From UBA2882 sp051877575 (lineage in GTDB: Bacteria > Bacillota > Clostridia > Lachnospirales > Lachnospiraceae), in contig JBJEJA010000035.1 of assembly GCA_051877575.1 (NCBI GenBank), positions 1-64,000 on the forward strand: a DNA stretch of 64,000 nt. Direction: 5' to 3'. This document shows positions 33,340 through 42,078 of this stretch, in pieces. Made by a program: the position numbers and the translations under genes. Numbering within the stretch: the stretch's first letter is position 1; each line of letters starts with the position of its first letter. The notes beneath the pieces were generated by a model. That model had not been told where the DNA came from and did no database searches. It saw only the letters and a list, made by a program, of their open reading frames with translations.

Positions 33340-34176
33340 TTAACCCATAATTATAAAATAAACAAGTACCAAAATCCCCAGCACAATCCTATACCATCCG
33401 AACACCTTGAAATCATGCTTTTTGATGTATCCCATCAGGAATTTGATGACCAGGATTGAAACGATGAACGCAACAATCATTCCGGTCAGCAGGATTGCCA
33501 GCTCCATACCCGTAAAAGCGAATCCGAACTTCAGGATTTTCAGAAGGCTTGCTCCGAACATAACGGGTATTGCAAGAAAGAAAGTAAACTCAGCTGCCAC
33601 CGTACGGGAAACACCGATCATCAAGGCTCCTACGATAGTTGCACCGGACCGCGATGTACCCGGAAATACCGCAGCGATAAGCTGAAATACACCGATCAGA
33701 ATGGCCGTTGTATAAGTAATATCCTGCAAACGCCTGATTTTCGGCTTTTTCCCTTTATTGCGGTTTTCCACGATAATAAACAGAATACCAAAAATAATCA
33801 GCATAATGGCAACTGTCCGATAGTTGTAGAAATACGCTTCCAATATATCATCAAAAGCCAGGCCTATGATCGCCGCGGGTATACAGGCCGCCAATATTTT
33901 AAACCATAACACGAATACATCCTTGCGTATAATACCCCCGTTTTCTTTCGCTTTCTTCCCGAAATAGAACGGAAAAATCTGATTCCAAAAGAGTACTACG
34001 ACAGCCATGATTGCACCCAGCTGAATAACAACTTCAAACATGGACCAGAATTCTTCGCTGACATCCAAAGTCACAAATTCATTGAGCAAAATCAAATGTC
34101 CCGTACTGCTGATGGGAAGCCATTCCGTAATTCCTTCCACCACTCCGAATAGTATCGCTTTTAATATTTCTATCAT
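33340..34176 (-). CDS. uppP: Undecaprenyl-diphosphatase UppP (BacA)
   Basis: 278 residues, integral membrane, about eight helices. Removes one phosphate from undecaprenyl diphosphate so that the lipid carrier can be reused in wall synthesis. Motifs VVEGITEWLPISSTGHL near the N-terminus and FPGTSRSGATI in the middle are the two active-site regions. It follows the patatin gene by 9 bases. Extra copies confer bacitracin tolerance in other bacteria. Confidence 0.95.
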   Translation of the reverse strand: MIEILKAILFGVVEGITEWLPISSTGHLILLNEFVTLDVSEEFWSMFEVVIQLGAIMAVVVLFWNQIFPFYFGKKAKENGGIIRKDVFVLWFKILAACIPAAIIGLAFDDILEAYFYNYRTVAIMLIIFGILFIIVENRNKGKKPKIRRLQDITYTTAILIGVFQLIAAVFPGTSRSGATIVGALMIGVSRTVAAEFTFFLAIPVMFGASLLKILKFGFAFTGMELAILLTGMIVAFIVSILVIKFLMGYIKKHDFKVFGWYRIVLGILVLVYFIIMG

Positions 34177-34185
34177 GAAACTCTC

Positions 34186-35037
34186 CTAACTTAACTTTAA
34201 ATATTTTTTCAGATCCGCAAAGGATTCTTTTGCATCCTCATAACCGGTCTCATAAAGTGCTTTCAGCTTTGCTTCATTCTTTTCAATTCTTCCCACATTG
34301 GGGTTCACCTTAGAGCGGATAACAAATATGTGCCCTTTTTTCTCATGCTCTTCTATGAAATCCAGAGTCTTATTGTATACGATATGCCTTCTTTCCATAT
34401 CTTTAATCAGTGCAGGATACTTATGATAACGAATCCTGATTGCTTCCATGTTGGATGCAGGCTTTCTGCGGTATCCTATCTCTTTTGTCATGACGACCAC
34501 ATTCTTTTTATTGCCATCCCGTAAAGACCGGATAATCGGAATGGAGTCCGCGATGCCGCCATCCAGATAAGGTATCCCGTCAATATACACATTGTTGGAA
34601 ACAAGCGGCAACGATGCGGATGCCCTGACTGCTATAATATCTCTATGCATCTCCCGCAGAGGTTTATACTCCGCTTTTCCTGTCATAATATTGGTCACTA
34701 CCGCATAAGCTCTTCCGCCATAACCCGAAAAAGCATCATAATCATAGGGATCCAGTTCATTCGGAATCGTATCATAACACATTTTCGCCCCGAACAGATC
34801 TCCTGTGGTAATCAGACTGCGGACACTGCAATAGTCTTTATTTTTCAGATAATTTACGGAAACACGGTATGCCCTTCCTTTCTGTCCCGACAAATAACTG
34901 CACAGGTGGCAGGCTCCCGCACTGACACCGTAACAATCGGAAAAGAACAAATTCTGCTCCATAAAATAATCCAGGACACCGGCCGTATAGATTCCCCTCA
35001 TACCGCCGCCTTCCAGGATCAGACCGCTTTTGACCAT
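34186..35037 (-). CDS. Patatin-like phospholipase (YjjU type)
   Basis: 283 residues from the ATG at 35037, preceded by AGGAGGAG; ATGs at 35070 and 35076 are alternatives with a weaker or too-close site. The oxyanion loop GLILEGGGMRGIYTAGVLDYF, the nucleophile in GVSAGA and the aspartate in LDGGIADSIP form the patatin Ser-Asp dyad. The second half matches the DUF6363-type extension of the YjjU group (MEAIRIRYHKYPALIKDMERRH). Substrate unknown; probably acts on lipids at the inner face of the membrane. Placed between an aminotransferase and uppP. Confidence 0.9.
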   Translation of the reverse strand: MVKSGLILEGGGMRGIYTAGVLDYFMEQNLFFSDCYGVSAGACHLCSYLSGQKGRAYRVSVNYLKNKDYCSVRSLITTGDLFGAKMCYDTIPNELDPYDYDAFSGYGGRAYAVVTNIMTGKAEYKPLREMHRDIIAVRASASLPLVSNNVYIDGIPYLDGGIADSIPIIRSLRDGNKKNVVVMTKEIGYRRKPASNMEAIRIRYHKYPALIKDMERRHIVYNKTLDFIEEHEKKGHIFVIRSKVNPNVGRIEKNEAKLKALYETGYEDAKESFADLKKYLKLS

Positions 35038-35088
35038 CGCTTTCTCCTCCTGACCGGTTTTCATTTCCATCGTCATTCCACCTCTTTT

Positions 35089-36276
35089 TTACATACCGTA
35101 ATCTTTGGCAATTTTGCGGATTGCTTCCAAAGAACGTTCAACCTTTTCTGTCTGAATGCAATATGCCATTCTGAAGTATCCGGGACATCCAAAACTGTCA
35201 CTGGGCACCAGACAAAGATCATACTTTAATGCATCCTGACAGAATTTCTTTGCATCATCTATCGGTGCCTTTGGGAAAATATAGAAAGTTCCTCCCGGCT
35301 TCACACAGGTAAACCCAAGCGCCTTCAATTCACGATACAGAATATTCATATTGGTTTCATATACGGAAAGATCCGAAGTTTCCTCCAACATTTCCGCTAC
35401 CGCCAGCTGGATCAGAGAAGAGGGACAATTGTGTCCGATTCCTCTGGAAATCTGTGTACACATATCCACAATCAAAGCTGCATCCCGGCAGTTGGGATTA
35501 ACGGCAACGTATCCGATACGCTCTCCCGGAATGGACAGGGACTTGCTGAAAGAATAACACATCAGGGTATTGTCATACAACCGGGAAATACAGGGAGCAT
35601 CCACACCTTCAAATACAATCTCCCGATAGGGCTCATCCGAAATAATATAGATCGGATGTCCGTATTTTTTCTCTTTCTCTTTTAAAATCTCTGCCAGACG
35701 CTCAATCGTCCCGGTTGAATATACGATTCCGGACGGATTGTTCGGTGTATTGATCAGCACTGCTGCTGTTTTTTCGCTGCACATGGAATCAAACGCTTCA
35801 AAATTGATCTGGAAACTTTCCGTGTCCGCAGGAACAACTTTGAGCGTTGCCCCCGTCTCCGCAATATAAGGACCATATTCCGGGAAATAGGGTGCAAACG
35901 TGATGATTTCATCTCCTTTATCCGCAACGGCTCTTGCTGCGTGGGCAATGGAACCGGCTGCTCCGCTGGTCATAAAAATATCTTCTGTCTTATAGGGAAG
36001 ACCAAATCTTCTGCTCAGAGATGTTGCTATTTTTTCCCTGACCTCCGGCAACCCATGATTGGGGCTATAGCCATGCAGTGCAACCGGTTCTCTGGTATCC
36101 AGCAGTTCCTTGATGACTGCATGAAACCGTTCCGGAACAGGCACAGAAGGATTTCCGAGACTGTAATCAAAGACATTCTCGTATCCGATTTCTTTTCCTC
36201 TGGCAACAGCATACGCCGAAATCTCACGAATAACGGATTTCATTCCAAGCATATCCTGATATCTTTTTACTATCAT
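35089..36276 (-). CDS. PLP-dependent aminotransferase, class I/II
   Basis: 395 residues. Fold type I aminotransferase; the PLP lysine is in YSFSKSLSIPGERIGY near residue 245. NTPNNPSGIVY and ISDEPYREIVFEG provide the Asn and Asp/Tyr that hold the cofactor, and the C-terminal FRMAYCIQ holds the substrate-carboxylate Arg. Closest by sense to aspartate/aromatic aminotransferases of subgroup I-gamma, but the amino-acid substrate cannot be told from sequence. Stands upstream of the patatin gene. Confidence 0.88.
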   Translation of the reverse strand: MIVKRYQDMLGMKSVIREISAYAVARGKEIGYENVFDYSLGNPSVPVPERFHAVIKELLDTREPVALHGYSPNHGLPEVREKIATSLSRRFGLPYKTEDIFMTSGAAGSIAHAARAVADKGDEIITFAPYFPEYGPYIAETGATLKVVPADTESFQINFEAFDSMCSEKTAAVLINTPNNPSGIVYSTGTIERLAEILKEKEKKYGHPIYIISDEPYREIVFEGVDAPCISRLYDNTLMCYSFSKSLSIPGERIGYVAVNPNCRDAALIVDMCTQISRGIGHNCPSSLIQLAVAEMLEETSDLSVYETNMNILYRELKALGFTCVKPGGTFYIFPKAPIDDAKKFCQDALKYDLCLVPSDSFGCPGYFRMAYCIQTEKVERSLEAIRKIAKDYGM

Positions 36277-36321
36277 ATTATTCTCCCGCTTTCTTTTTTA
36301 CTTTTTTATGATATTTACAAT

Positions 36322-37245
36322 CTAATTACTCTCCAGATAATTTTGCAAGTCTTCAATCAGAAGTGCCGTTCTTACTTTTACACCCTGATTGTTCAGATGC
36401 AGATACGTATTATAAAACAATTCCTTATCCATCATATAATCTTCATACCCGGAAATCAACGGACAATCCAGCAATTCATCTATCTGCTCCGAAAACGCCA
36501 CATATTCTTCCCTCGGCGGCGTATACTCACAGATCGGTGTGGGATAAGCCGTTACCAGAAGCGTTGCTCCCTTCTCCTTCAGCCGGTCGTTCAGCTCATT
36601 GATACGTTCAATGGTTGCATCGCCCACTTCGGGGATATGCACCTGACTGAAATCCGTATCCGGCAAAAGAGCAGGTCTGTCATAGATATTGTCGCCATAT
36701 TCATTAAACTGTAACCGGCTGTATTCATCCCCACTGTCCATATTGCCGATTCCCTGGCTCCAAAGCTCCAGACAATCTTTTAAATACGTGGGATAAGCTT
36801 TTATCATTCCCGGCCAGTCTTTAAGCCTGATATACTTCCAAAGGTCAAAGTGATTTTCGATGGTGATCCATGCCAGCTGCTGGTTTTTGATCACATCGCC
36901 GTCATCAAAATTGCTATAGCTTAAAATCACAATATCCCCTTCACACACATTTTGCAGTGCCGCCTGTTCGTTAAAAGGATTCCCCAATCCCCCATGCATT
37001 CCCATATTGACCACCGGCATCCCGAATGCTTCCTCAATGGCTTGGGAATCGATACCGAATACCAGATTGGAATTACCCACCAGCACAATCTTCGGTCCTT
37101 CAATCGAACACAATCTTTCATTTTTATCTATAAGTGCCGCCTGATAATTATTCAGGTACTGCGGCATGACGACTCCAAAGCAAAACAGGATGATCAGCCC
37201 CAGCATTACCAGGCACTTGGCAAAGAAAATCACTTTCTTTTTCAT
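36322..37245 (-). CDS. Membrane-anchored SGNH/DltD-like protein, partner of MBOAT
   Basis: 307 residues. One N-terminal membrane helix, then a hydrolase-like domain outside. IVLVGNSNLVFGID near residue 50 takes the place of the GDS block, and NTYLHLNNQGV near residue 280 has the catalytic-type His. It is not recognisably a named family, but size and layout resemble DltD and the AlgJ/AlgX-like partners of MBOAT enzymes. It begins 36 bases after the MBOAT gene on the same strand. Likely part of an O-acylation unit for a surface polymer. Confidence 0.75.
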   Translation of the reverse strand: MKKKVIFFAKCLVMLGLIILFCFGVVMPQYLNNYQAALIDKNERLCSIEGPKIVLVGNSNLVFGIDSQAIEEAFGMPVVNMGMHGGLGNPFNEQAALQNVCEGDIVILSYSNFDDGDVIKNQQLAWITIENHFDLWKYIRLKDWPGMIKAYPTYLKDCLELWSQGIGNMDSGDEYSRLQFNEYGDNIYDRPALLPDTDFSQVHIPEVGDATIERINELNDRLKEKGATLLVTAYPTPICEYTPPREEYVAFSEQIDELLDCPLISGYEDYMMDKELFYNTYLHLNNQGVKVRTALLIEDLQNYLESN

Positions 37246-37281
37246 GGTATTCTCCTCGTCCGTCAGCTCAAATAACAGCCA

Positions 37282-38772
37282 CTAAAACTGGAAGTAAATA
37301 AATTCCGTCTGTGTATAATCCGTTCCGTAAGCGCCATACATCATAATCATAAAAAGCAATCCCAGATAAACCAGCCATCGGAACCACATTCCCTGCTTCA
37401 TGACAATTTTACACACATCACCATAGCGGTTCTTGAGCACATCCACAACCGCCAATATCAAAAACGCAACCGCCAGCGCAGTCAGCTGCTGCATACTAAA
37501 TCCCATTCTGTTTACCGCCAGTCCGAATAACTGCGGGAACTGCAGACTTACAACAATCTGTTTGATAATATCAAAAGCCTGTCCCACACCTTCTGCCCTA
37601 AAAAACAGCCATGTAAAATCAACCAGAACAAAGGTGACCAGACCGCAGCCGAACCGATAACTGAAACGACTTTCATCCACATGAAGTTTTTCTTTTATGC
37701 GGTTTCTGAAGCCCTTTGTAGCATCCTCCAGAACCAGATAAATTCCATTCAGTACCCCCCAGATAATATAAGACCATGCGGCACCATGCCACATACCGCT
37801 TGCAAAAAAGACAATCAATGTATTGATGTATTTCCGGAGCTTTCCTTTTCTGTTCCCTCCCAGGGGAATATAGAGATAATCCCGAAACCATCCGGTTAAG
37901 GAAATGTGCCATCTTGACCAGAAGTCCTTGACACTGACCGCCTGATAAGGTGCCCGGAAGTTTTCCATCAGAGTGAACCCGAGCACTTTGGCGCTTCCGA
38001 TGGCCAGATAGGAATAACCGCCGAAATCACAGTATATCTGGAACGCAAAAAGCACAGTGGCCAGAATGATCTCTACGCCGGTATATGCCATATAGTTGCC
38101 GTACACGGCATTAATATAGACCGCCACATTGTCCGCTATGACAATTTTCATAAACAGTCCCCAGAGCATCAGCAGCAGACCTTCCCTGACCCTGTCAACA
38201 TCAAAAGAATGCTTCTCGTCAAACTGTCCCAGCAGATTGCCGCTTCTCTCTATGGGCCCCGCTACAAGCTGGGGGAAGAAAGAGACAAACAGCATATATC
38301 GGAATAAATTCCGGGTTGCTTCTGTTTTCCCGCGATATACATCCATGGTATATCCCAGCGCCTGAAAAATATAAAAGGAAATCCCCACCGGAAGAAGCAC
38401 ATCAAAAAAAGGCAATCGCTGCTGTCCTCCGGTCATTCCCAATATACGATTACAGTTTTCTACAAAAAAGTTGACATATTTATAAAAAAACAAAATGCCG
38501 AGATTTAGCACAAAACTGCCGCCCAAAAACCATTTTGCCAATGCCGGCTTTCCTTTTCTGTGCGCGGCATCTATCAGCAGTCCTGCCAGATATGTAATAA
38601 AAGTGGACCCAAATAAAAGCAGCGCATAAGCCGCATTCCAATTCATATAAAAATAATAGCTGGCAATTAAAAGCCACAAATTACGCAATTTCAGATATTT
38701 CCCCGGTATTGCAAAATACAGAAGCACTACGATGGGAAAAAACACCAGATAATTCAGAGAATTGAACAGCAC
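37282..38772 (-). CDS. MBOAT O-acyltransferase (AlgI/DltB family)
   Basis: 496 residues with about eleven membrane helices. Family motifs: NYLVFFPIVVLLYFAIP, DFWSRWHISLTGWFRDYLYIPLGGNRKG-type block (split here by its length limits) and the catalytic His in SGMWHGAAWSYIIWG near residue 328. Members move acyl groups across the membrane to surface polysaccharides. With the SGNH-like protein it makes a two-gene cassette for polymer acetylation; the polymer is unknown and no polysaccharide genes are adjacent. A DltB role is less likely because dltA and dltC are absent. Confidence 0.92.
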   Translation of the reverse strand: MLFNSLNYLVFFPIVVLLYFAIPGKYLKLRNLWLLIASYYFYMNWNAAYALLLFGSTFITYLAGLLIDAAHRKGKPALAKWFLGGSFVLNLGILFFYKYVNFFVENCNRILGMTGGQQRLPFFDVLLPVGISFYIFQALGYTMDVYRGKTEATRNLFRYMLFVSFFPQLVAGPIERSGNLLGQFDEKHSFDVDRVREGLLLMLWGLFMKIVIADNVAVYINAVYGNYMAYTGVEIILATVLFAFQIYCDFGGYSYLAIGSAKVLGFTLMENFRAPYQAVSVKDFWSRWHISLTGWFRDYLYIPLGGNRKGKLRKYINTLIVFFASGMWHGAAWSYIIWGVLNGIYLVLEDATKGFRNRIKEKLHVDESRFSYRFGCGLVTFVLVDFTWLFFRAEGVGQAFDIIKQIVVSLQFPQLFGLAVNRMGFSMQQLTALAVAFLILAVVDVLKNRYGDVCKIVMKQGMWFRWLVYLGLLFMIMMYGAYGTDYTQTEFIYFQF

Positions 38773-38933
38773 GTCCTCTTCCTCCAGTTAAAATATAGTT
38801 GCAAGGCAATTTCATTATACCGCTATTTTGGGCATTTTTGCAAATATCCCATAAAAAGCCTTCTTTTCGTAAAAATACCTAAAAAAACAAAAAAAATGTG
38901 GGCACTATCACTCTAGGCTTTTAGACTATTCTT

Positions 38934-38942
38934 TGTTATGAT
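38934..38942 (+). promoter_or_regulatory. Extended -10 element before small RNA candidate
   Basis: TGTTATGAT, an extended -10 (TG-N-TATGAT). The -35 region (TAGGCT at 17 bases) is poor. Confidence 0.4.
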
Positions 38943-38947
38943 TTTGG

Positions 38948-39015
38948 CAGGATGAGTAACAATCCTGATTGTTATTCTTTCACCTTGCGGACCCCGCCTC
39001 AGGCGGGGTCTTTTT
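38948..39015 (+). ncRNA. Candidate small RNA ending in a strong terminator
   Basis: About 68 bases on the plus strand between two minus-strand genes. Hairpin one, GAGTAACAAT-CCTG-ATTGTTATTC (38954-38977), has ten pairs. Hairpin two, GACCCCGCC-TCA-GGCGGGGTC (38990-39010), is followed by TTTTT and is a clear rho-independent terminator in the plus direction only. No gene on that strand ends here, so the terminator needs another transcript. No convincing open frame is present. Identity and expression are unknown. Confidence 0.45.
38990..39015 (+). terminator. Strong plus-strand terminator without an upstream gene
   Basis: Nine GC-rich pairs, TCA loop, five T. On the minus strand it lacks a T tract, so it is not the thioredoxin terminator in the usual sense. 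Confidence 0.85.
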
Positions 39016-39044
39016 CTTGTTCCGGCATATGCCGCATGTCACTC

Positions 39045-39356
39045 TTAAAGTGCCTTCAAGATATCTTCTATTTCTTCCAGACTATGAAAACCGACTTCCT
39101 TCTTCACCGGCTCACCGTTTTTGAAAAATACAAGGGACGGAATATTCATTACCTGAAATTTTGCTGCCAGCGCCGCTTCCTGATCCACATTTACTTTGCA
39201 GACCTTAATATCACTTCTTGTCTCTGCCAGTTCCTCTATGACCGGTCCCTGCATCTGACAGGGGCCACACCATACTGCCCAAAAATCCACCAAAGCAATC
39301 CCCGCTCCTTTTATTTCCTCTTCAAAATTAGCACTTGTTAACTCTATTGCTGCCAT
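39045..39356 (-). CDS. trxA: Thioredoxin
   Basis: 103 residues, single thioredoxin fold. The redox site is WAVWCGPCQMQGP at about residues 26-38 with the classical WCGPC, and the cis-Pro loop is MNIPSLVFF. Reduces protein disulfides with electrons from thioredoxin reductase, which is not in the window. Preceded by AGGAGG. The Val for Ser/Glu change in the strand before the site (WAVWCGPC) is within family variation. Confidence 0.95.
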   Translation of the reverse strand: MAAIELTSANFEEEIKGAGIALVDFWAVWCGPCQMQGPVIEELAETRSDIKVCKVNVDQEAALAAKFQVMNIPSLVFFKNGEPVKKEVGFHSLEEIEDILKAL

Positions 39357-39404
39357 AAATATTACCTCCTTTATTTTAGGTTCTCTTTTCCCGTAATTTT
39401 TATA

Positions 39405-40739
39405 CTATTTATACAATTTTGTCATGGTTCTGTAAAAATCAACCGCCACAACGATGCCTCCCAACACCCAGATGACCGGCTCAGAGATACAAATACCCAG
39501 ATAGCCGATCCTCGGTACCAGAAATCCCGCCACTATAAATTTCCCCGCCAGTTCAATGGCACTTGCCGTCAAGGGAATGACTTTTCTGTTCAGTCCCTGC
39601 AGCGCACTTCTCAAAATGACCAGAACTGCCAATGCAAAATAAAAAGGCAGATTAATATGCAGATACCGGACTGCGGTACCGATCAATTCCCCGTTATCCG
39701 ATCCGGTGATCATCCGTACCAAAGGCTCTGCCGCAGCAGCTACCAACACATTTCCAATTGCCGCAATGATAAACGCTACCAGAAATGCCGCTTTAATTCC
39801 CTGCCAGATCCGCTCTTTTTTCCCCGCACCCAGGTTTTGGCTGGCAAAGGTGGACGCGGCCATACTGAGCGGGCTGAATGCTAGCATCAGCATCTCTCCG
39901 ATTTTACGGGCCGCCGTATGCCCTGCAATGGTGACGGCACCCAGGCTGTTGATTGCACTCTGTAACGCAATAGAGCCTACCGATACCACGGAAAACATCA
40001 TTGCCATGGACAGACCGGTCATAAACAGATCATTTCCGATACTGTGGTCCCATTGAAAATCCGTCTTTTTCACATGCAGCTCCGGGCACTTCCATATCAC
40101 ATATGATGCACAAAGTATCACAGAAATCAATTGTGCAATGACTGTTGCCGCAGCGGCTCCGGCAATCCCCATCCCCACAAATCTGATCAGTACAATATCC
40201 AGAATCACATTGCACACTGTGCTGACGATCAAAAACACCAGCGGCATGACACTGTTTCCGATGCCTCTCAATATGCCCGAAAACATATTGAACAGCACAG
40301 TCACCGTAAAAAACGTCAGAACCACCCTGATATAAGTATAGGATTGTTCCAGAATCTCCGCCGGTGTTCTGAGAAATACCAGCAGCGGTTTTACAAATAT
40401 CAGCGCCGCAACAGTCATAACCAAAGCCACTGCCAGTGACAATACCATTGTATGAGCAACGGCTTTCCCCATACGGATCCGATCCCTGCCACCGAAATAT
40501 CTTGCAATGACGATGGAAAAACCGTTTGTCATCCCCACCGCAATGCTGGTGAAAAGACCATACAATGCAGAAGTCGCCCCGACTGCCGCCAGGGACTCTT
40601 CGCCCAAGATATGTCCTACAATTACCGTATCCACCACATTATAGAATTGTTGGAACAAGTTACCTGCAATAATCGGCAGCGTAAACAATATGATCACTTT
40701 GATCGGCTTTCCGACCGTCAAATCATTGGATGCTTTCAT
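39405..40739 (-). CDS. MATE family efflux transporter
   Basis: 444 residues from the ATG at 40739 (AGAGG upstream); the frame upstream lacks a site. Twelve membrane helices in two homologous halves, starting KPIKVIILFTLPIIAGNLFQ and FYNVVDTVIVGHILGEESLAAVG, the standard MATE signature. Exports cationic compounds against sodium or proton flow; the substrate cannot be predicted. Stands alone between thioredoxin and the sugar transporter terminator. Confidence 0.93.
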   Translation of the reverse strand: MKASNDLTVGKPIKVIILFTLPIIAGNLFQQFYNVVDTVIVGHILGEESLAAVGATSALYGLFTSIAVGMTNGFSIVIARYFGGRDRIRMGKAVAHTMVLSLAVALVMTVAALIFVKPLLVFLRTPAEILEQSYTYIRVVLTFFTVTVLFNMFSGILRGIGNSVMPLVFLIVSTVCNVILDIVLIRFVGMGIAGAAAATVIAQLISVILCASYVIWKCPELHVKKTDFQWDHSIGNDLFMTGLSMAMMFSVVSVGSIALQSAINSLGAVTIAGHTAARKIGEMLMLAFSPLSMAASTFASQNLGAGKKERIWQGIKAAFLVAFIIAAIGNVLVAAAAEPLVRMITGSDNGELIGTAVRYLHINLPFYFALAVLVILRSALQGLNRKVIPLTASAIELAGKFIVAGFLVPRIGYLGICISEPVIWVLGGIVVAVDFYRTMTKLYK

Positions 40740-40812
40740 GGAAATAGAACCTCTGTATTTTCTTCTTTCGAAAATATAATCTGCATACAACCATTATTCT
40801 ACTACAAAAGAG

Positions 40813-40848
40813 AAGGAAAGACCACAAGCAATATTGCAGTCTTTCCTT
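40813..40848 (-). terminator. Terminator of the sugar transport operon
   Basis: AAGGAAAGAC/GTCTTTCCTT stem; on the minus strand followed by CTCTTTTG. About 50 bases past the second permease stop. Confidence 0.7.
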
Positions 40849-40894
40849 TAAAAATGGATCTACTATGAGATAAACCCCTAAACCAATAACAAGC

Positions 40895-42064
40895 TTAAGC
40901 TTTACCCTTATCTTTATTATTCAAAATCTCGAATACAACGGCCGCCAAAAGAACAAGGCCTTTTACTACCTTCTGCCAGTTTGCATCAATACCCATCAGG
41001 GACATACCTAAGTTGATGACACCGATCAGCGTAGCACCGACTACCATTCCGGATACTTTACCGGAACCACCGTATGCGGATACACCGCCGACTACGCAGG
41101 CAGAAATTGCATCCATCTCGTAGTTTGTACCGGCTGTAGAGTTCGCAGCCTGGAACCTGGCAATTACGATATAGGAACTGATAACTGTCAGGACTGCCAT
41201 GTTCAAATATGCCGTAAACATGATCTTTCTTGTATCAATACCGGAAAGTCTGGTCGCTTCAGCATTTCCGCCAATGGTGTAGAAATAACGGCCAAGCGTC
41301 GTTTTAGATGTAATAAAGCTGTAAACTAACACGATTGCTGCCACCCAGATCAAAGCAGTAGGAATGCCGCCTGCCAGAGCAAGCTTGTAAGCAAACAGCA
41401 TGATAACCGCTACGGAAAGAACCGATTTAACAATAACCGCTATTAAGGAATCCGCTTCATAACCCTTTTTCAGTTTCTTTGCTCTTGTTACAAAATTGAC
41501 TGCCACTACCAATACACTGGCAATGATGCCGACTGCTATACATGGGATGTTCAATGTCCCGATGGGAGAACTGAACACCTTGCCGGAGAAAATTGCCAAA
41601 AAGGATGAAGGGAAAGGTGCGATACTACCGGTCGAGCTGTTCGCACTCAGTAATGCGGTTCCCCATCCTCTGAATGCCAGATAACCTGCCAGAGTAGCAA
41701 TCCACGGGGGAATATTTAAATAAGCAATCAAGCCTCCGAGAATACATCCGTAAACGATGCCGACCAACAACATGATCAGAATGGAAGCCACGGGATTTAT
41801 CCCCTTAACAACCATGCAGATACCACCGATTGCACCGATAAAGCATACGAAGGAACCACATGACAAATCGATATTTCCACCGGTCAGCATACACATCAGC
41901 ATACCGGTTGCCAGAATGTATACATATGCATTCTGTGTAATTAAAGCATTGAAGTTCAATGGCTCAAACATTTGTCCGTCTGTCATTACAGTGAAGAAAA
42001 GGAACACCAGAACCAGGACAATCAACATTGTATTTTTTCTTAATACTGCCAACGCATTTTTCAT
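40895..42064 (-). CDS. mmsB: Multiple-sugar ABC transporter permease, second copy
   Basis: 389 residues, about ten helices of the BPD_transp_2 family (GguB/MmsB/XylH type). Family blocks: GMLMCMLTGGNIDLSCGSFV, GCILGGLIAYLNIPPWIATLAG, YTIGGNAEATRLSGI and NYEMDAISACVVGGVSAYGG. It is a paralogue of the preceding permease, with 14 bases between the genes, and probably pairs with it as the membrane channel. Last gene of the operon. Confidence 0.92.
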   Translation of the reverse strand: MKNALAVLRKNTMLIVLVLVFLFFTVMTDGQMFEPLNFNALITQNAYVYILATGMLMCMLTGGNIDLSCGSFVCFIGAIGGICMVVKGINPVASILIMLLVGIVYGCILGGLIAYLNIPPWIATLAGYLAFRGWGTALLSANSSTGSIAPFPSSFLAIFSGKVFSSPIGTLNIPCIAVGIIASVLVVAVNFVTRAKKLKKGYEADSLIAVIVKSVLSVAVIMLFAYKLALAGGIPTALIWVAAIVLVYSFITSKTTLGRYFYTIGGNAEATRLSGIDTRKIMFTAYLNMAVLTVISSYIVIARFQAANSTAGTNYEMDAISACVVGGVSAYGGSGKVSGMVVGATLIGVINLGMSLMGIDANWQKVVKGLVLLAAVVFEILNNKDKGKA

Positions 42065-42078
42065 CTCTTATCCCCTCC

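Noticed and set aside
38952..39341. 129-codon plus-strand frame over the small RNA candidate and thioredoxin
   Set aside because: It runs through the strong terminator and antisense to a complete thioredoxin gene; not a credible protein.
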